Under the pieces are notes generated by a model. It was not told the DNA's origin. It saw only the letters and a list, made by a program, of their open reading frames with translations, and made no database searches. A stretch of 64,000 nucleotides of DNA, from assembly GCA_902702965.1 (NCBI GenBank), contig CACRXP010000115.1, positions 435,179 to 499,178 on the forward strand. Direction: 5' to 3'. The translations under genes were made by a program, and so were the position numbers. The stretch comes from Spirometra erinaceieuropaei. Its lineage: Eukaryota; Platyhelminthes; Cestoda; Diphyllobothriidea; Diphyllobothriidae. Position 1 is the first letter of the stretch. Every line of letters begins with the position of its first letter. This document shows, piece after piece, positions 1 through 9,749 of this stretch.

Positions 1-425
1 AACCTACTCAAAAGTAGAATGTTATTACGGACAAAGTCGAGGGAGATAGGAATGGCCATTTCTGGCTTATTAGCCGTGATCAGCCAGTCATACCCAACCT
101 CGAAGTGTGGAACAGCCGAGGCTCGAACTCGCGACCTGTTAGTTAGAAGTCCACGCCTCTAACCACTGGGCCACGACTCCATTGCCCTGTCGGTTTCGAT
201 CGGGAAATGGGCGCTCACCGATCATTCTTAAGGAACTCACTCGTTCCGTTGTGCCGTACGGGCTCTCTCTCGAGCCCAACCAGCAGCTGCACAGCGACGC
301 ATGACATAGGCAGAATGTTAATACCGACAAAGACAAGGGAGACTGAAATGGCCATTTCTGGCTTATTAGCCGTCGTCAGCAGGTCATACCCAACCCCGAA
401 GTGTGGAACACCCTTCCCGATCGAA
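1..425 (-). repeat. tRNA-derived SINE1, tandem units
   Basis: One full unit (about 15-310) is followed by the start of a second (311-425). They belong to the family that forms the 313-bp tandem array at 63181-64000. Read on the - strand each full unit contains a tRNA-like head: box A is close to TGGCCCAGTGG and box B close to GAGTTCGAGCC, followed by the shared end GGTGTTCCACACTTCG. This is the RNA polymerase III promoter layout of a SINE. Differences from the right-hand array are scattered substitutions, so this is an older, more diverged copy. Short ORFs here are antisense to the SINE and are not genes. Confidence 0.75.
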
Positions 426-438
426 ACCGACAGGTCAA

Positions 439-720
439 CGCGCCCGTGGCCCAGTGGCTAGATGCGTGGACTTCTAACTAACAGGTCGCGAGTTCGAGCC
501 TCGGGTGTTCCACACTTCGGGGTTGGGTATGACTGGCTGACGACGGCTAACAAGCCAGAAATGGCCATTCCAGTGTACCTTGTCTTTGTCGGTAATAGCA
601 TTCTGCCTACATCATGCGCCGCTCTGTGGCTGCTGGTTGGGCTCGAGAAAGAGCCCGTAAGGCACAACTGAACGAGTGAGTTCCGTAAGAACAATCGGTG
701 AGCGCCCCCTACCACTATTC
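439..720 (+). repeat. tRNA-derived SINE1, inverted copy
   Basis: This unit has the opposite orientation to the one on its left. Box A TGGCCCAGTGG is at about 449-459 and box B GAGTTCGAGCC at about 490-500 on the + strand. The stretch 503-606 is the reverse complement of 311-413 with a few mismatches, so the two copies form a head-to-head palindrome around the tRNA-like part. The unit ends near 720, where AT-rich unique-looking sequence begins. Confidence 0.75.
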
Positions 721-2435
721 AAGTCTTAGCAGTATCAAGGAACAGGGAATCATAAATAGCCCATGAGACCGAAAAAAAACCCCACAAATACACTGACGGG
801 AGGCTGGATAGTGTATTTCAAAAAGAATTTTGTGCAACAACCTTGCCGCTGATCAAGCAATGACAACGATTATTTTCCCAATTACAGGTAGCTAAACTGC
901 CTGATACGTGTGCGATGTGGCTGTAACCAGCGCTGTCTCGGGATTGCAATGGTGAGCTGCAGGTGAAGTGGATTGAGGAGATGGAGATTTTCGCAGTGAA
1001 AGCAAGACTCTCTCTTCCAACACTAAACGCGCTCCACTGAAGAGACAAAATAAAGATGACTGAAAGTGTGTGTCCAAAGGCAATAGTTGAAGCAGATGGA
1101 TGCCCTCTTCGCGTGCGGCACATGTATTCATGCCTACATATACATGGCAGAAAGCCAGAACAACTGCTCTTAAGGGCTGCGGTACAAAGGAATCAGTGGG
1201 GTCTGGCCTTCAATCCGAGTAGGATAAAGGAATCATTCCGCGGTTGGCCATTTTTAAAACTATAATCTAAAGCGCGTCAGGTGATTTGCGATGAGTCAGT
1301 TTTGCCCGGACCCGATCCTGGCCTAACTCCCTCCTACCAACTCTTCAGGGTGATGCGTAAATGAACTGTATATTATGGGGAATACCAAAGAAGAAAGCGA
1401 TATGCATACTCAGAAAGACGCGCTGAAAGCTGATCTCCCTGTTACCTTTTAGGGTCACAAGAAAATACTGAGGTAGGCTCCTTACTATGCAGTAATTTGA
1501 AACGCTAAAACGTCTGCTTTGCAACCAGAAAGACGCTTTAATATCATGTCATAACTAAAGAACATTGAGATGACCTCATCGCTGATATTCTGTCATCTTA
1601 TTTATCCATTTACTCATGATTCGTTTATGTACACCTAAAAATGTCTCCGGAAACCTGCCATATTAGCTGTGTGCAACTGACGGTGTAGCAGGCTTAGTCG
1701 TTGATCTAAGATGTTGGAATCGCGGTTAGGAATGCAGTTTACGAGGCATTGCATTGGTAAGATTGTTGTGTATACAGAAAACAATGACGCATATTCTACC
1801 GAGATATAGGAGATATAGCATAAACTGATAATCTGGGAAGGAGATACGGTTAACTGGTACCTAAAACAAGCTGAAAATAGTGTTTCTCAAAATTTAAAAT
1901 CGGGTTAGAAACGTTGTCTAAAGGTTCGATGTCATGCTAACATAAACCCCAGGGCTAAATTCCATCGTATCTACTACTTATCTATTTCTCGTTTTAGTTC
2001 CATTACGTCATTGTAGGATGAATAAAGTCCTGTTATGGGGTATTCTCGTTCGGACTCTTGCATCCGTATTTGTTCGTCATCTCCATCTCGTGTGCTTACA
2101 ACGGTCCTAGCTAGAACAATCGGCCCATTTCCTTTGTTTAAACAGGGATAAATTCACGGGCAGTCAGGCGCTTCGAGGTCCATCACTGCGGCTACATCGA
2201 TTGCAAAACCTGCTGTTTGTCACATCACAAGGACAAAAGGCCGTGCGAAAACGGAAATCAGCAGGAAGACGAAAGCGCTGTAAAGAGAGCCAGTTGGTTC
2301 TGCCTGCTAGCAGGGGCTGGTAAAAACTCCGTCAACGCGGTTTGCATACTTGACACCTGGGCATATCAGGGAACCAACCCAAATAATAAGTCCGGCCACC
2401 TGGCAGGGTTGGAATAGCCCTTATACCAGGAAAAC
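721..2435. other. no recognisable gene
   Basis: Moderately AT-rich sequence. Only short overlapping ORFs (up to about 101 codons) are present and none shows a family motif. No splice-linked coding pattern was seen. Confidence 0.5.
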
Positions 2436-2560
2436 AGCCTCGTAGTTCAAATGGTTAGAAAGTTGACTGTACTCCAGACTTTTTCCTGCTGTCGCGAATT
2501 CCAATGCCACTGAGGCCTAGCCTTGTCATAACTAGATCAGTTGAAGTGAGATTATTTTTA
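2436..2560 (+). repeat. SINE2 (tRNA-headed), diverged copy
   Basis: The head starts CGTAGTTCAAATGG (2441-2454), a degenerate box A. It has a box-B-like GCGAATTCCAATGCC at about 2494-2508 and the family end ACTGAGGCC. The tail (ATCAGTTGAAGTGAGATTATTT) still matches the tails of the copies at 4.9 and 5.2 kb. It is the most diverged of five copies seen. Confidence 0.55.
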
Positions 2561-3068
2561 TTTATTAAAATGAACGAAAATTCGAAGGCCCACATTGCAC
2601 GGGTCCATTGCACAGCAGGCAATGGAGATCGTAACTACAACTCAAATCCTGTTCTTCTGTAAGCATAAATTAAAAGTTGTACATGTTTCAGGCTTCTGTT
2701 TCGGAGAGCAAGCTCATTAAAGAATCAACAAAGTATGTACAACGATGTTTAAAAATGGGTGGGTTTGCTCTCGTAGTCCTCGATAACTCCCAAGTTCCGC
2801 TTCATTCTGTATGCTAATGAACATTTGCGGAATGAGGCCGAGCCAGCCTCAGTTGCGGTTGTCCCCGGCCATAGAAGTGGTTTTTAACGGCATGGTCTTA
2901 AGGCGCACAAGCGAGAGCACGGTGAAGTTGATGTATCTTTTTTGTTGGAAATGGGTGCATATTCAATGAACATACTTTAAGGTGTGAGGAAACCAGCACA
3001 TTTCTGAAAAAGCGGTATAGGCTAATGGTTGCTAATAGAAGCGAAGGGGCGGGCTCCATAAAGTAGTC
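2561..3068. other. no recognisable gene
   Basis: No coding, RNA or repeat signal was recognised before the foldback that starts near 3069. Confidence 0.4.
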
Positions 3069-3338
3069 GAGAAGGAGAGACGATAGCTAGAACAAGTGCT
3101 TTATTAGCCTCAAGTTTCGGATTCTCACTCGAATTCATCATCAGAGACAGAGTCAGATAAGGGTAGAGGATTGTCCAGATGCTGCAAGGCCGCTACATGT
3201 CTACCATGGTTGGCAGCTCCTGAGTGCATCAAGGTTCGACTGGTCAGGTGTTGAAGTATGCCATCGCCATTCAGTTGTAATGCGCCTGTGTGCCGGTCAA
3301 GATTATCGGCTCCCACGCTCATCGCACGCCGCCGAGGG
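3069..3338 (-). repeat. PLE family P1 pLTR, left arm of foldback
   Basis: About 270 bp that reappears in reverse complement at 3453-3740. Shared blocks include the outer GAGAAGGAGAGACGATAGC and the inner CGATGAGCGTGG block. Read on the - strand it runs through a hammerhead core (3144-3115) and ends with a TTTATTAG/AATAAAG polyadenylation-like signal. Similar ends occur after PLE copy D (38632-38700). The 65-codon ORF on the - strand (3322-3125) lies entirely in the repeat and is probably not a gene. Confidence 0.7.
3115..3144 (-). ncRNA. hammerhead ribozyme motif (family P1)
   Basis: On the - strand the sequence reads CTGATGA, then T, a stem II with loop GAGTGA, then GAAAC. CUGANGA and GAAA are the two invariant core strands of the hammerhead fold. 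Stem II pairs with one mismatch (GAATTC against GAATCC). It sits in a pLTR, where PLEs are known to carry minimal type I HHRs. Stems I and III are short and were not resolved by eye, so self-cleavage is not established. Confidence 0.65.
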
Positions 3339-3452
3339 GTTGACTAGTGGATTTTTTCATCCATGTGGACGCTTGGGTGATTTGGCTAGCCAACATTGAT
3401 ACTGGGAACAGTGGTTATCTGTACGTTCTCCTCGCGGCTAACTACTTTGCCA

Positions 3453-3740
3453 CTCGGCGCCGTACGATGAGCGTGGCAGCCGATAATCTTGACCGGCATA
3501 GAGGAGCATAAAAACTGAATGGCGATGGCTACTTCAACACCTGACCAGTGGAGCTGTGATGCACTCGGGAGCTGCCAACCGTGGTAGGCATGTAGTAGCC
3601 TGGCAACTACATCCTATAACTGTTGCAACATCGGGCAATCCTCTGCCGTTATCTTACTCTGTCTCTGATAATGGATTCGAGTGAGAATCCGAAGCGCCAG
3701 GCTAATAAAGCACTTGTTCCGGCTATCGTCTCTCCTTCTC
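3453..3740 (+). repeat. PLE family P1 pLTR, right arm of foldback
   Basis: Reverse-complement partner of 3069-3338, separated by about 115 bp. It ends on the + strand with AATAAAGCACTTGTTCC and then CTATCGTCTCTCCTTCTC. The arms differ by substitutions and small indels, so the foldback is not a recent assembly artefact. Confidence 0.7.
3665..3694 (+). ncRNA. degenerate hammerhead motif (family P1)
   Basis: Counterpart of the 3115-3144 motif. The core reads CTGATAA instead of CTGATGA (G8 lost) and GAAG instead of GAAA. Stem II is perfect here: GGATTC, loop GAGTGA, GAATCC. The stem is preserved while the core is mutated, so it is probably inactive. Confidence 0.5.
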
Positions 3741-4114
3741 CGCGGATGGCTACCCCTAAAATGGCGAATTAGTGAATACTCCTGAACAGTAAGACATGGT
3801 AAACACATAGGGCTAAATAAAGCCACAGATGCCTCAAGCAATTCAGTTTGAGGTATAATCATCGAAGTATTTTGTGCAAGGAACTGTGAGTCTTAATCGG
3901 CAAAAAGAGGTCATATAGTTCAGAAAGCAATTTATTTCGAGTCGCAGTTCAAGTTCTACATTTCGACAGAGGTGAAAAGGTAGGTATTTGGCAGCCGGAC
4001 CTGTGCCTTTACTGTTTGCACGAGCATGGTACGATAGTTCGGCCGGCGTTGTGGACGATGTCCACCGTGTTCCCCACAGCAGGATGGAGCAGGGACGGTG
4101 AATTGTGCGTGCAT
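3741..4114. other. no recognisable gene
   Basis: Contains only short ORFs without motifs. No repeat partner was found in the window. Confidence 0.4.
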
Positions 4115-4290
4115 TAGTTTATAGGGAATGTAGACTTGCACAACATCTACTGCACTCCACCTTCCGCAATCTCCACCTAGACCAGGTGTCAGGCAGAGTC
4201 AAGAAGACTGGAGGCGGGGAGAGCGCAGGTGGATGGCACAGTCGAGCCCGCACCTTGGCGTTCCACTCCACACTCCCTGGTCCACACAGC
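4115..4290 (+). repeat. dispersed repeat, partner of 6365-6535
   Basis: Shares AGTTTATAG, CCACCTAGACCAGG, CGCAGGTGG and TGGCAC blocks, in order and spacing, with the reverse complement of 6365-6535. It is a ~170-bp repeat of unknown class. No tRNA-like boxes were recognised. Confidence 0.5.
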
Positions 4291-4898
4291 AAATGACCAG
4301 GTTTTTGACCAACAACAAAAGGGTGGCTGGCAAGACCAAATCCTCAACTTGGTGTGTCGTAACACCTGGTTTGGATTCCACGGAGGCATATACTTCTGCA
4401 TATGCACTGTCTGGCGCCATTTCCTGCTTCGCCACGGCGTGCGCGTGCATTTGTCTGCGCTGGTTTAATGGAGCGCGGCAATGCCACCGTCTGCCTTCGA
4501 ACTGTAGTTATTCGACACAGAGACGTCGAAGGGAGGCACGATGTCTTCAGTGTTGTTTTCGCTGGCTTAGTATGCAAAGAACTACCATGTCGTCTACCGC
4601 AGATGGTCGTCTGTCATTGAACGCGCGATTTCTGAAAGTGGGCGTTATGTTCATAGATGCCTCATAATCACCCGCTTGGCCTTTTAAAAGTAGCGAGGTT
4701 GCTTGGCTTAGACCTGTCGTCAGGGACACGGGTCCTGGTTGACGAAGTACCTGCAGCAGCAGATGTCATGCCAATGAGTACTAGTTAACATGTCAATTTA
4801 GGCCTACCTTATTAATCTAAGCGATTTTTACGCATTGGGGTGGCACGTTTGTGTGAAGACGAGCTGGTTGCTATGTTAGCGACCACTGGCGCGCCCAT
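4291..4898. other. ORF-rich but unassigned segment
   Basis: Several mutually overlapping ORFs on both strands (longest 144 codons, 4233-4667, +) lie in this less AT-rich stretch. None contains a recognisable domain, and openness in several frames at once points to base composition rather than a gene. Confidence 0.35.
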
Positions 4899-5055
4899 TC
4901 GTGTCATCCAGTGGGGTAACGTAGCTCAGATGGCTAGAGCGTTGGCTGTGCTATAGCCTCTTGCTGTCGTGGGTTCAAATCCCACCGAGGCGTCGAGTTT
5001 TCACAGTTGCGTTAGAGTGAATTATTTGAAATCTGCCATAACACCTATTAATTAC
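4899..5055 (+). repeat. SINE2 (tRNA-headed) copy
   Basis: Box A-like GTAGCTCAGATGG is at 4921-4933 and box B GGGTTCAAATCC at 4971-4982, followed by CACCGAGGCG and a tail ending in GTGAATTATTTGAAATCTGCC. Head and tail both recur at 5190-5345 and 46985-47145. The spacing between the boxes is longer than in an intronless tRNA, so it is a tRNA-derived SINE head and not a tRNA gene. Confidence 0.7.
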
Positions 5056-5189
5056 GTGAGTCTAGTGGATTCCAGATGTACCACTTAGGAAATATTGCTT
5101 GGAAAGTCGTCCTACTTTATCAGCTTTGGCGGATTCCAGACGTTTCGGCAGGTTGGATGGGTAGACTTGACCCAAATGTGATTAAAATC

Positions 5190-5345
5190 GTGTCGTCCGG
5201 TGGGGTCTGGTAGCTCAGATGGCTAGAGTGTTGATTGTACTAAAGCCTCCCTTTACTGTCGTGGGTTCGAATTCCACAGAGGCCCTGAGTTTCTAACAGA
5301 TGTGTCAAAGTGAATTATTTGAAATCCGCCATAACGCCTATTAAG
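5190..5345 (+). repeat. SINE2 (tRNA-headed) copy
   Basis: Second copy of the family in direct orientation, about 290 bp downstream of the first. It is preceded by TGATTAAAATCGTGTCGTCC, which is also found before the 47-kb copy. TAGCTCAGATGG is at 5211-5222 and GGTTCGAATTCC at 5264-5275. The tail matches the 4.9-kb copy through GCCATAACGCCTATTAA. Confidence 0.7.
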
Positions 5346-6364
5346 ACGTGGAAGTAATTTAAGCCCAGACTATGCATGATAATACAGCTGTTAATGCCTA
5401 GGGTTTTCGTGGTGAGAATCTGCTGTGCGCAAGATAAGCCGTCAGAATTACACACTCTCTTCAGCTACCTGCTGATGATTTACCGGAAATGCAACTCAAA
5501 AGTCTGCGTCTCGGTAAGAAGGGCCGAGTGATTAAATGCCAAAACATGCGACGTGTCGCGTAAGACGCTCATGCATTAATATGAATATCCTAAGGCGTAC
5601 GGCGACCGCAAACGATGTCAAGTTAAAAAAGGGTATATTAACAAAATAGTACATCCCAGTGTAATAGAGAAGGAACGTGTGGATGACCCCCAATGCATAC
5701 ATGTTTCGACTTTACTTGTGTTAGACGAAGAAATGATAAGAAGAGATATATGAACGCAAACTGGCTATTTGAGAGAGTGGCACATTATAGCAAAAGGCTG
5801 TCCCATTCGAAAAGGATGGCGAGCTTAGCTCCACAACCGTCGTCATACTTGCTGATACCGATAACATATTTAAATAGGGTCCCTGATAAGTACTTAATCA
5901 GTTAAAGTAGTGTTTTTGACTTCGCATATAAGTCCGTTGCAGTCATCTCCAGGTCTGTAGCAATAACCGTTGAGCCTACAACCGTCACTTGCTTTGCTGT
6001 CACAGTCATATCGAATAATGTGCTCATGCATGAATTTAAAAATTCATCAGAAAAACCGGTTGTAATGATCGATCAGTTGCGTCTTTACCCGGATACACAT
6101 CCGAAATTGAACTATTCGTCTCTATCCGTGAAATTATCACTAGCTTTCTTTATGGTCAAAAGGCCTAGAAGCGTGTGCTATGCCACTTTCAGCAAATCAT
6201 GGCCCTCGCAGCCTGGTATGCGCTAACAACTGGTTTCTTGCCAGTAGATGCGCTTGTGCCCCCGCTGGGCATACAGGTGGTAGGCATGCCTGTCCAGTTA
6301 TCATCATATTCCTGACGCCTTTTAGTGTGTTATTTTTGTTGGGAAAAGTCCTGGTCAAGTGTAT
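5346..6364. other. no recognisable gene
   Basis: AT-rich sequence with short ORFs only. No repeat partner or RNA gene was recognised. Confidence 0.45.
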
Positions 6365-6535
6365 GTTGTAGACTAGTTTGGTGGCACGCCTAGGTGCCGG
6401 CCCGGCAGTGCCAGCCACCTGCGCCATCCCCCATCTCCGGCATTCTTGACTGTCTTGGTACCTGGTCTAGGTGGGGAGTGGGGAAGAAGAGGTGCGGTAA
6501 ATGCTGCGAAATTCTACTATCACTATAAACTATTT
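6365..6535 (-). repeat. dispersed repeat, inverted partner of 4115-4290
   Basis: Its reverse complement aligns with 4115-4290 over the whole length, through the shared CCACCTAGACCAGG and GCGCAGGTGG blocks. The two copies lie 2.1 kb apart in opposite orientation. Confidence 0.5.
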
Positions 6536-6879
6536 CACACGTAAATCATCGCGGCCGTTGCAACTTGGTGTGTAGCACACAGTGGGTATCGTCGAAATCG
6601 CCTTCACACAAAACTTGCTGCAGGAAAATAACCTTCCCGGTACCTTTGTTCCAAAATATATTAAGCAACGTCCCTGGAAAACGGCCGTGTCAACGGCAAA
6701 GGAGAAGTAACTATTTCTCACATTGCCATTTCGAGAAGAACCTGCAGGCGAACTTCTAAATCGTCGCTTAAATACTGCGATCATCCGCGTGTACACATTT
6801 GCCAGTTAAGACTCATCTCAAGCACCCCGCCTCTTCTCCTTGAAATAAAGGGTAGGCTGTCTTTTCAGAGTTCTTCAAT

Positions 6880-7229
6880 GTGCGTTTACGCCTCACTTAT
6901 TCCTGTGAGGCAGGGTATATTGGTCGAACAACTGGGCGCCTACCCAGCGAATATAAGAGCGCTATCCTGTTTGGCTAAATCAAGGCATGGAAAAGTCCAT
7001 CTCTTGTGCAATCTTGGCTCACTTGGTTGACAACGGCCACCGGGAAGACGTCACCCAAGCATTCAGAGTCGTGTATGAAGTGCCCATGAGACAGCTCCTG
7101 CACCAGCGAGTTTTTGCAGAGCCAGAGGCAATGTCCATACAGTTAGCCAACCTTGCCTTGCCCTCGCAGAAGACATTCACACAAACCCCCAAACTACCCT
7201 GGGACAAAATGACCCTAGAGTCTTATTAA
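6880..7229 (+). pseudogene. GIY-YIG endonuclease fragment of a PLE (P3-like)
   Basis: Translation shows the YIG half (CEAGYIGRTTGRL, from about 6904), then after a frameshift near 6987 the downstream part: CAILAHLVDNGHREDV, AFRVVYEVP, then an alanine/leucine-rich helix ending ALPSQK. This is the layout of the C-terminal nicking endonuclease of flatworm PLEs and is very like the endonucleases at 20.8, 24.6 and 28.2 kb. No reverse transcriptase lies upstream, and no HHR was seen downstream, so this is a lone fragment. The open part runs to the stop at 7229. Confidence 0.75.
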
Positions 7230-8462
7230 CTTCATCCTACTACGTCGATCTACAGCGACGAAATTTAAGCGCAGTTCACCGTTAGATCCCTCCCCTCCTC
7301 CCTCCCCAAGCCCCTGAGCAAACCGACATGTGTGGACGGCCACAACCCTCTACTCCATAACAGAACTGTCTTAAGAATGCACTGAGGCACAACTTCAAGA
7401 TAAAAGATACCACCAGTGGAATGACATTCCTAGCTAAAACTGAATACTAGATGATGCATCGGTCACATTTCAAGTAATCTAAGGAAATGCATATTGGTTA
7501 TCAATACGTCCATTAGCTATAATTAATTAACCTATGAACACCCGTTATTCGGCCTGAATCTTCTATCCTCTTGATCCCGACCTCCATATTCTTTTGCCTT
7601 AACGGTTATCGTTGTGAATTCACAACGTCTCTGTAAAGAGACGCAGTTACGTGAGAAGGGATTATAGTCGTATAATCGTCATGCGCATGACAAGGAGGCA
7701 GATGGACGTGCCTAATTTGGTCTGTGATTGAAAATTCGCCAGGTTGAGCTCCGATCAAGCCGATTTGTACGCACGGATTTCGATGCTGCAAATGGCGTTT
7801 CTGGACGCTTCTCGTAAATTTTGTTTTCCTTATGGTTAAACCACGTCTGTGGTAGGAAAAAATGCAACAATGGATAAAATATGATCTAGAGATAAAACAA
7901 AAATCAAGGAATAATGCGCAAAGATACAGAGTAATTACAAACGTAAAAAATAACCCACTCACATTATGCTGCGATCGGTTATCGTGGCCAGCGTAGACAA
8001 CCAACAAGATTGTCAATAAAACCTTAACACCAACCAATTGGTGCAAAATGCACAGCGCCTCAACAAAACTTTTAGCATATGTCGAGTTGGCAAACACAAT
8101 GTTCATAAGGTAACTGAGATAATCCGGCACTCAAAGATGAGAGGGCTAATGTTCTTTGGCAAACAAGTTAGCTTACTGGCGTGTTATGCCCAACAGAATT
8201 GCATGAGGTCAAACCATAGCCGATTACTTAGCTTGAGACCATTCGTACTTGTCACAGATTTTTCTTTAGTCCTGCTGTAGAGTTGAGGTGGTAAAAACAA
8301 GTTTTCGCCTGCTTGGCCAACAAGAGACCTTAAGGGGCAGTTATGGAGGAACAGCATGGTTTGGATGACCGACATGGTTTGGATAGGACCGACGGTCCTA
8401 TGCCCATTGCGCAACCAATCAGGTAAAAACAACGACACGAGAAATCATTGCGACGCTGTTGT
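7230..8462. other. no recognisable gene
   Basis: Contains a 174-codon - strand ORF (8130-7606) with a hydrophobic stretch but no recognised domain. It is left unannotated. The rest is AT-rich and featureless. Confidence 0.4.
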
Positions 8463-9300
8463 TCTGGAAAACTCGGGCGCAATATCATCGGCTGACCAGC
8501 GCATACTGAGAGCCCAGTATACGGCCTTGACCCGCTTCTATGTCCTTCCCAAGGTGCACAAAGAAGGTGTCCCCCTCTGACGCATCGTCTCACTCAAAAG
8601 TACTCCAACTTACGGACTGCTTCTGCCAAGCGACATCATGGCATCCTTTGATGCCACGTCCCTTTATCCTTATATTCCGTTGGACCAGACAGACGAGACC
8701 ATCGAACTACTCCTACGAGGCAAATACGACGAAACGAAGAATCGCCCAACACACGCCCAAATCCTACAACTTCTGCAGTTCTGTCTCAAGACGTACTTTG
8801 CGTTCGACGGAACAATCTACGAACAGGTGATGGGCACGCCAATGGGTTCGCCGATCTCGGAACTCATAGCCGATGCGTTCCCACAACGGTTGGAATCGCA
8901 GGTTTTCCAACAACACAGACCGAAATTCGGGACTGGGTATGCGACTGATAACTTCGTCGTCATTGAACAGGAACACGTGACGGAATTCAAACAACATTTC
9001 TACGCCATCTTCCCGGACATTCAATTTACGATGGAGGAGGAGGAAAACAACCAGTTGGCCTTTCTTGATATTCTCGTCTACCGTAAAGATTGCTTTGACC
9101 TGAAAACCAAAGTATTCAGGAAGGTGAAAACGCGACGCAAGTACTGAATTACAACAGCAACCACCCACTGAGTCACAAACGCAGTTGCGCAAGGACACTA
9201 CCGACGTGTAGAGACACACTGCAATGTGCCGGAGACAAGGTTGCTGAATTACAATACCTCCGCTGGATATTCAAAACCAATGGCTACCCACGCACCTTCG
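8463..9300 (+). pseudogene. PLE copy A reverse transcriptase (family P1), broken
   Basis: The N-terminal RT motif ALTRFYVLPKVHKEGVPL ends in a stop at 8578-8580, and reading continues as RIVSLKSTPTYGL. The sequence then jumps directly to motif A (MASFDATSLYPYIP, from 8638). The usual linker of PLE RTs between these motifs is therefore deleted. The GTPMGSPIS motif follows at about 8830. The catalytic motif, YVDD in relatives such as the copy at 33.8 kb, reads YATD here, so one metal-binding aspartate is lost. FLDILVYR follows, then a frameshift near 9140 into the thumb (NSNHPLSHKRSC). The copy is clearly dead. Confidence 0.85.
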
Positions 9301-9307
9301 TCAACCA

Positions 9308-9748
9308 GTGTCTGAGCAATCAAGACGAGAGACGAAATCCAACCGGTCCCAAATTTTGACGAGCCCTTCGTTCGTGAAGAATGTCTCAGAAGCCAACTGC
9401 CGCCTTCTCACACGCTTTGGAATTGGACCAGCACACAGACAGGAGTCAACCAGGCGTCAGGCCATGAGACCGAAAGACAAATTGTCACGGCAAGAAACAT
9501 CTGGAGTTGTTTATCGTGTCCGGTTCAGCTGTGGGCAAAGCAACTATGTTGGGGAAACCGGAAGACAACTGCGGACGCGAATGGTTGAGCACGCAGCAGC
9601 GGTGAGGAGAAAAGACCCCAGCTCCCAAGTCGCGGCCCATTCGACGGGACCCAACCAAACATTCAAGTTTGATAAAGCAGAAATTCTTGCTAAAGGTGAC
9701 AACCGCGTGAACCGCGAACTGCTGGAGTCATGGCTTTCCGGTCCTTAG
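9308..9748 (+). pseudogene. PLE copy A GIY-YIG endonuclease
   Basis: An open 146-codon frame in the expected place 3' of the copy A RT. It is the C-terminal endonuclease that nicks target DNA for primed reverse transcription. VVYRVRFSCGQSNYVGETGR holds the two strands of the GIY-YIG core, followed by LRTRMVEHAAAVRR with the conserved arginine and the following helix, and a C-terminal RELLESWLSGP. The domain itself is uninterrupted, but it is out of frame with the RT. The same domain recurs with lesions at 37990-38310. No HHR terminus was found downstream, so the copy seems 3'-truncated or rearranged. Confidence 0.85.
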
Positions 9749-9749
9749 T

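Noticed and set aside
4233..4667. 144-codon ORF and overlapping ORFs
   Set aside because: Open in several frames at once because of base composition; no domain.
4921..4995. Possible functional tRNA genes at 4.9, 5.2 and 47 kb
   Set aside because: All copies share SINE-like flanking head and tail sequence, have degenerate arms, and lack a clean anticodon stem-loop.
5469..5495. CTGATGA followed by GAAA, resembling a hammerhead
   Set aside because: No stem II between the core strands and no PLE context.
7606..8130. 174-codon ORF on the - strand with a hydrophobic segment
   Set aside because: No recognised domain, AT-rich context, no start context or splice pattern. ORFs of this length are expected by chance in 64 kb.
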